The position numbers were made by a program, and so were the translations under genes. Below, one piece after another: positions 60,116 to 64,000 of a stretch of DNA of 64,000 bases. Position 1 is the first letter of the stretch, and each line of letters opens with the position of its first letter. The stretch covers positions 1-64,000 of the forward strand of contig NZ_JARXHW010000024.1 in the NCBI RefSeq assembly GCF_031127805.1, given 5' to 3'. Source of the stretch: Thalassobacterium maritimum. GTDB lineage: Bacteria > Verrucomicrobiota > Verrucomicrobiia > Opitutales > Coraliomargaritaceae. A model generated the notes under the pieces. That model saw only the letters and a program-made list of their open reading frames with translations, was not told where the DNA came from and did no database searches.

Positions 60116-60432
60116 TGCCGCGCCTGGAATACGACTGCGAAAACTGCGGCGCCTGCTGCCGCTGCTTTCCGATTTTTGCCAGCGAGACCGATGCCGAGCG
60201 CGAACCTGCGATCCGGCGTGAGACTCGACAACTGGAGCCCCATCTGGCCACCCAGGACAAAGCTTACCAAATGCACCCGCTCCCCTTTTTGGAGAGCTGT
60301 GCGTTTTTAAAAGAAGACCAGCTGTGCCGCATTTACGCCACCCGCCCGACAGTTTGTCGTCGCTTCGAAGCGGGCAGCGACCAGTGCATTGAAGCGCGGG
60401 AGCGCATGGGAGTCGGGCGTACGGCCCATTAG
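60115..60432 (+). CDS. YkgJ-family cysteine cluster protein
   Basis: The 105-residue protein starts at ATG 60115. Cysteines are clustered: Cys8, 11, 14, 15 and 17 in YDCENCGACCRCFPI, then CAFL, LCRIYATRPTVCRRF and DQC. This is the CxxCxxCC family (PF03692), thought to bind zinc or an iron-sulfur cluster; its function is unknown. Its start overlaps the L,D-transpeptidase stop, so they are co-translated. Its stop overlaps the stop of the convergent AraC gene by four bases. Confidence 0.88.
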   Translation: MPRLEYDCENCGACCRCFPIFASETDAEREPAIRRETRQLEPHLATQDKAYQMHPLPFLESCAFLKEDQLCRIYATRPTVCRRFEAGSDQCIEARERMGVGRTAH

Positions 60433-61409
60433 ACGCCACTACGGTACAGACACTGATACGCCTTCGGAAGCAGCCCATGCCGCTCCTTAAAAGCACGCGC
60501 AAAGTGGCTCGCATTGGAATAACCTACCTCATTGGCCACTTGAATCACACTCAATCGATCCTGCTTGAGCAAACTGGCCGCATAATCCATCCGCAACTCA
60601 CGTAAATAGCCAAAGGTCGTCTTCCCGTGTATACGCTTGAAAGCAGATTTCAATTTGTGCTCATTCAAACCAGACAGCTGACACAACTCAGCCATTGAAT
60701 ACTCGTAAGATGGATCATGCTGCATATGCTGACACAATTGCTCGATCGCCTCTCGATCGCCTGCATTCAGCTGCGGGCTCGTCGCATTCACCATTGCCTC
60801 TGCCTCACTTAACAGCTCAGCTATCCACACCAGCGCATTGGCTTCGATCTGAAGCCGACGTTTCAAACCAGCGCTCTCCCCCACGCTCACCTGCCGAGCG
60901 CACTCCAAAGTGCGAGGCCCCATTCGGCCGCCGACGAACTCACCAAGCTCCCCCGATGCGGCAAATTGTTGCAGCTGCTGGTTCACTTGCCCCTGCGAAC
61001 TCAGCTCAGCCAACTGCCCGACCATCACGCGCGAGCATATACATAGCCCGAATGCCACCCCGTCCGAATGAGTGCGATCAATCAAAAATTCGCGACGCGG
61101 CATCGTGAACCATTGCCCCGCTTCTACCTTTTCTACCACACCCGCTGAAGTCGTCCACTTCGCCCATCCGCGTATCACAAAGCCCATCACTAGATAAGTC
61201 TGCCCGAAATCAATATGACAGTGATTCGGGCCGTCCAAACGGCACTCGATATAAATATAGCCTAGGCCAGATCGTAGCTGAAACCATTCCGCATGCCCCC
61301 ACACACCGGATTCCCTCCAATCCCAACGCTGGGGAGGCTGAAAGGGGCAGGCGGGCATCGAGGCCTTCGCCTCATCCCCCAGACTCAGGCCTGTTCGCAC
61401 GTTCTGCAT
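60429..61409 (-). CDS. AraC-family transcriptional regulator
   Basis: The product is about 326 residues. The C-terminal 100 residues have two helix-turn-helix motifs (YSMAELCQLSGLNEHKLKSA and SVIQVANEVGYSNASHFARA), typical of AraC/XylS, and resemble PchR-like regulators (LNEHKLKSAFKRIHGKTTFGYLRELRM). The N-terminal half is a cupin-like ligand domain of unknown specificity (GWAKWTTSAGVVEKVEAGQW). ATG 61409 is chosen; a GTG at 61451 would add 14 residues. No obvious target operon is adjacent. Confidence 0.9.
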   Translation of the reverse strand: MQNVRTGLSLGDEAKASMPACPFQPPQRWDWRESGVWGHAEWFQLRSGLGYIYIECRLDGPNHCHIDFGQTYLVMGFVIRGWAKWTTSAGVVEKVEAGQWFTMPRREFLIDRTHSDGVAFGLCICSRVMVGQLAELSSQGQVNQQLQQFAASGELGEFVGGRMGPRTLECARQVSVGESAGLKRRLQIEANALVWIAELLSEAEAMVNATSPQLNAGDREAIEQLCQHMQHDPSYEYSMAELCQLSGLNEHKLKSAFKRIHGKTTFGYLRELRMDYAASLLKQDRLSVIQVANEVGYSNASHFARAFKERHGLLPKAYQCLYRSGV

Positions 61410-61587
61410 TCGTTCAGTTTTGTTGTTTCTAAATATCGGCACAATCGACACCGACGCGCTCAGAGCGCTGCATAGATAGCTAGTCGTGAATCAGCGTCAA
61501 GCGATAATGAGACTCTGTATCATAACATATGATCACGAGAACACACTTTCGCCCGACAGTTAAATCGCCCAGCGATCAAGCGATTAG

Positions 61588-62562
61588 CTACAAGTTCAGT
61601 TCTAATTGATCATTTTGCGCTAGCGACCAAGCAGTATAACCACGCCCCCGCAAAGTGGCGGCAAAAGCCTGCTCATAGCCATGTGTGGCGTAGACTGTCT
61701 TCGGCGCCACTTGATCGACAAATTGCAAAAGATCGGGAAAATCAGCATGATCCGAAAGTGGGAGCACCTCATCCACTCCATAGCGATATTTCGCGGAACC
61801 ATCCATCCCCCATCCGCTCACCATGGCAACGAGACAATCTTTGCGCGGCATTTTCTTCAAGACTGCTGGAGGCATCACTACGATGCAGTCTCGCATATTT
61901 AGAAAATCCAAGGGACGCGTATCCGGCATGACGACACCGTAGGCGCTGTAGACCTGATTGAGCGGCGCAATGGCCTTGTGCACCATTAAGGCCTGCGGGC
62001 GCAGCTCCAATATTTTCAATACTTCTTGCGCCTTACCTAGGCTGTAAGCCAGAAGAACTGGCGTGCTCCCGGCAGCCAATGCACGATCACAAAAATCATG
62101 AATACGCGCACAAGTCTCTTCAAAACTGGGAAAGACATACTCCGCACGTCCAAAAGTAGTTTCCATAACCAGCGTATCTGCCTGAGGGACATCGATCGCC
62201 TCCGCAGCCAGTCCCTGCCGTGTTTTAAAATCTCCCGTATAGAGAAAAGTCTCTCCCGCATCGGTCTCTAAATACGCCATCGCAGAACCGAGCACATGTC
62301 CCGCGGGGTAGAAGCTCAGCCGATAGCCTTTGCCCACATACACCTCCCCATAGGACAGCGCCCTACCGCGATCTGCCATTGCATTGCCATTTCGCACACG
62401 TATGAGAGCAATGGTCTCAGGCGTCGCCAAGTAACAATCATGATTCGCTACATGGTCTCCATGTGCATGCGAAATCACGGCAAACGGTTTTCGTTTGCGT
62501 GGATCGAACCATAGCTGACATTCTGGCAGCAAAAGTCCTCCTCGATAAATTGGCTTCAACAT
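61588..62562 (-). CDS. Metallo-beta-lactamase-fold nuclease (beta-CASP/exonuclease type)
   Basis: The 324-residue protein starts at ATG 62562 (MLKPIYRGGLLLPECQLWFDP). The MBL metal site SHAHGDH is at 31-37, with later ligands in YPAGHVLGSA and LYTGDF. The C-terminal LPLSDHADFPDLLQFVDQVAPKTVYATHG is the motif of mRNA 3'-processing-like and ligase-associated DNA exonucleases. It is cytosolic. In other bacteria such genes pair with an ATP-dependent DNA ligase, but none is visible here. The substrate (DNA or RNA) is not determined. Confidence 0.85.
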   Translation of the reverse strand: MLKPIYRGGLLLPECQLWFDPRKRKPFAVISHAHGDHVANHDCYLATPETIALIRVRNGNAMADRGRALSYGEVYVGKGYRLSFYPAGHVLGSAMAYLETDAGETFLYTGDFKTRQGLAAEAIDVPQADTLVMETTFGRAEYVFPSFEETCARIHDFCDRALAAGSTPVLLAYSLGKAQEVLKILELRPQALMVHKAIAPLNQVYSAYGVVMPDTRPLDFLNMRDCIVVMPPAVLKKMPRKDCLVAMVSGWGMDGSAKYRYGVDEVLPLSDHADFPDLLQFVDQVAPKTVYATHGYEQAFAATLRGRGYTAWSLAQNDQLELNL

Positions 62563-62664
62563 ACACGCATACTGATTCACTCAAATACAAATCTCGAGTG
62601 AATCCTCTCTTTAAAAAAAATAACTTTTGACCGTTGAATTTAGAATCACATAGCTTGTCAAAAT

Positions 62665-64000
62665 ATGGAATCGGTAATGCAAGCTAGCGTAGCAGAAAAA
62701 GTGCGATCCACGCAACTGGAGCATAGCTCGCCCGCAGAATGGGTGCGCATGAACGAATCCGTACGAACCACCCCCAGACGCGATGGAGAGCCCATCACAA
62801 GACTGCTGCTCGACATTCAGCACGACACTGAGAGCCATGCCTCCTGCATCCGCCAACAACAGCGCTTAGAAAACAAACAAGCTGTACAGGAGCTAGCACA
62901 GTGGCGAATAAACTTTGACCCCAATAGCCAAAAAATAAAGCTTCATCACATCCGCGTCATACGAGATGGAATCACACGCGAATATTCGAAGCCAGAAAAT
63001 GTCCGAATAATACAGCGTGAAGAAGACTTGGAATCCTACATCTTGCATGGCCAAGTCACCCTACTAGTGGTCCTGGAAGATATACGCGTAGGCGATGTGA
63101 TCGACTCATGCTACACCCTGATCAATCAGCCTCAACTTCTTCCCGACCACTTTTCAAGCTTCCAATCTCCCCCCGATCTCATACGCACTGGCGAATACAA
63201 GCTATCGGTGCGCTTCCCGCAGCAGACAGCCATACAATGGAAGTCGGCTTTGCCCGAGAATAACCCGCTCATTACAGAAGAGGAGGGAGGCTACATTCGC
63301 TGGCAATGGCGCACACATGACATCGACCCCACGGAAGCAGAAGTCCACACCCCCTCTTGGAAACTGCCGACAGACTGGGTTCACATCTCCGACATGCAAA
63401 AATGGTCCGAACTCGCGGTGGCTGCTCATAGCGCTTGGCCAGAGGTGAGCGATTTCAAGTTACCCGATCAACTCGCTTCGAAAATAGATGACCCGGGAAA
63501 TCAAAAGAAGACGGCCGACACCCTCATTCGCTACGTGCAAGACGAGTTTCGCTACCTAAGCGTCAAAACAAATCTAGGTGGTCAAATTCCCAATCCACCC
63601 GAAAAAGTAATCGAAAGAGGCTACGGTGATTGTAAAGACCTCTGCTCACTGCTCACGCACCTGCTAGGCAGCCAATCAATCAAAGCACGCCCAATACTGG
63701 TCAATACTACACTCGGAAAAAGTCTTCCTGAGCTCCTGCCTTGTGCGACACTCTTCGATCATGTGATCGTCGAATATAAAATCGATGGTATGGCCTACTG
63801 GGTCGACCCCACACTGACCGAGCAAGGCGGCGGCGCCACCGGCCGCTATATCCCGAGCTACTATTTTGGTCTCCCCATTCAGGCACGCCCCACCCACTTA
63901 GTCGAGCAGCCCCACAACCGCAGCGTCAAAGATAGCTACCAACTACACGACACCATTTTACTGGACACAGCTAAAAACACGTCGATTTTACGGGTCACCA
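62665..64000 (+). CDS. DUF3857/transglutaminase-core protein, 3' end cut by window edge
   Basis: At least 445 residues run without a stop to the right edge. The first 250 match a DUF3857 beta domain (GITREYSKPENVRIIQREED, VLEDIRVGDVIDSCYTLINQP). The transglutaminase core has Cys in ERGYGDCKDLCSLL and His in FDHVIVEYKIDGMAYWVDPTL. In other bacteria these are large periplasmic or outer-membrane-associated proteins, but no signal peptide is clear at this start (ATG 62665), so the true start may be elsewhere. It is a different branch from the three transglutaminases at 18.8-24.2 kb. Confidence 0.88.
   Translation, partial: MESVMQASVAEKVRSTQLEHSSPAEWVRMNESVRTTPRRDGEPITRLLLDIQHDTESHASCIRQQQRLENKQAVQELAQWRINFDPNSQKIKLHHIRVIRDGITREYSKPENVRIIQREEDLESYILHGQVTLLVVLEDIRVGDVIDSCYTLINQPQLLPDHFSSFQSPPDLIRTGEYKLSVRFPQQTAIQWKSALPENNPLITEEEGGYIRWQWRTHDIDPTEAEVHTPSWKLPTDWVHISDMQKWSELAVAAHSAWPEVSDFKLPDQLASKIDDPGNQKKTADTLIRYVQDEFRYLSVKTNLGGQIPNPPEKVIERGYGDCKDLCSLLTHLLGSQSIKARPILVNTTLGKSLPELLPCATLFDHVIVEYKIDGMAYWVDPTLTEQGGGATGRYIPSYYFGLPIQARPTHLVEQPHNRSVKDSYQLHDTILLDTAKNTSILRVT

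Overview
The window looks like the chromosome of a Verrucomicrobiota bacterium, probably of the Opitutales/Puniceicoccales line. This is inferred from gene content and protein style, not from a marker search. Supporting points are a fused SecDF, a DUF3857/transglutaminase gene, a DUF374 acyltransferase, and a single-chain glycyl-tRNA synthetase. Coding density is high, many genes overlap by a few bases (ATGA or TAATG junctions), Shine-Dalgarno sites are often weak, and several genes end in clear rho-independent hairpins. No tRNA, 16S/23S rRNA or CRISPR array was seen. The one structural RNA is the RNase P RNA.

Layout. 1-3.85 kb is accessory DNA: a REP-associated tyrosine transposase (RAYT) cut by the left edge, direct copies of an AT-rich repeat, and between them a 5'-truncated toxin-like gene with an ankyrin partner. 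4.0-6.35 kb holds a FtsB/DivIC-like gene divergent from an ExeA/GspB/VanZ run. 6.4-11.4 kb (minus) carries gap, pgk and tpiA followed by a divergent pyrimidine-nucleoside phosphorylase homologue. 11.7-16.5 kb holds an acyl desaturase, a GH13 alpha-glucan debranching-type enzyme and mnmA, with a broken polysaccharide deacetylase at its end. 16.7-26.7 kb (minus) is the most unusual region: seven consecutive genes for three transglutaminase-fold proteins, a putative amidoligase (DUF2126), a fused ATP-grasp/alpha-E protein, and separate alpha-E and ATP-grasp proteins.

26.8-32.6 kb (plus) holds an MgtC-like protein, an NYN-domain gene interrupted by an in-frame stop, dnaE and queE. 32.7-41.9 kb (minus) holds a His-rich cyclophilin, a sigma-54 response regulator, purT, a DUF374 acyltransferase, a two-component pair and a secreted vWA protein. 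42.2-51.4 kb contains glyQS (plus) and, on the minus strand, a nucleotidyltransferase/GHMP-kinase fusion, recJ, secDF, yajC, an RluA-like protein, rpsT and rnpB. 51.4-55.0 kb has an OvoA-C-like methyltransferase, a DUF432-MscS pair and an M29-like aminopeptidase. 55.1-58.1 kb is a four-gene operon (phosphoglycosyl transferase, acyl carrier protein, SDR, acyl-AMP ligase). 58.1-64.0 kb has a membrane protein, asd, an L,D-transpeptidase, a Cys-cluster protein, an AraC regulator, an MBL-fold nuclease-like protein and a DUF3857/transglutaminase gene cut by the right edge.

The strongest candidate for an under-described system is the 10-kb transglutaminase / ATP-grasp / alpha-E / amidoligase cluster. 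It carries a split and a fused version of the same ligase module side by side. The split alpha-E protein ends in seven glutamines directly in front of a transglutaminase gene, the ATP-grasp motifs of the fused copy are eroded, and the cluster ends on a truncated deacetylase gene. The second candidate is the repeat-bounded orphan toxin tip at the left end.
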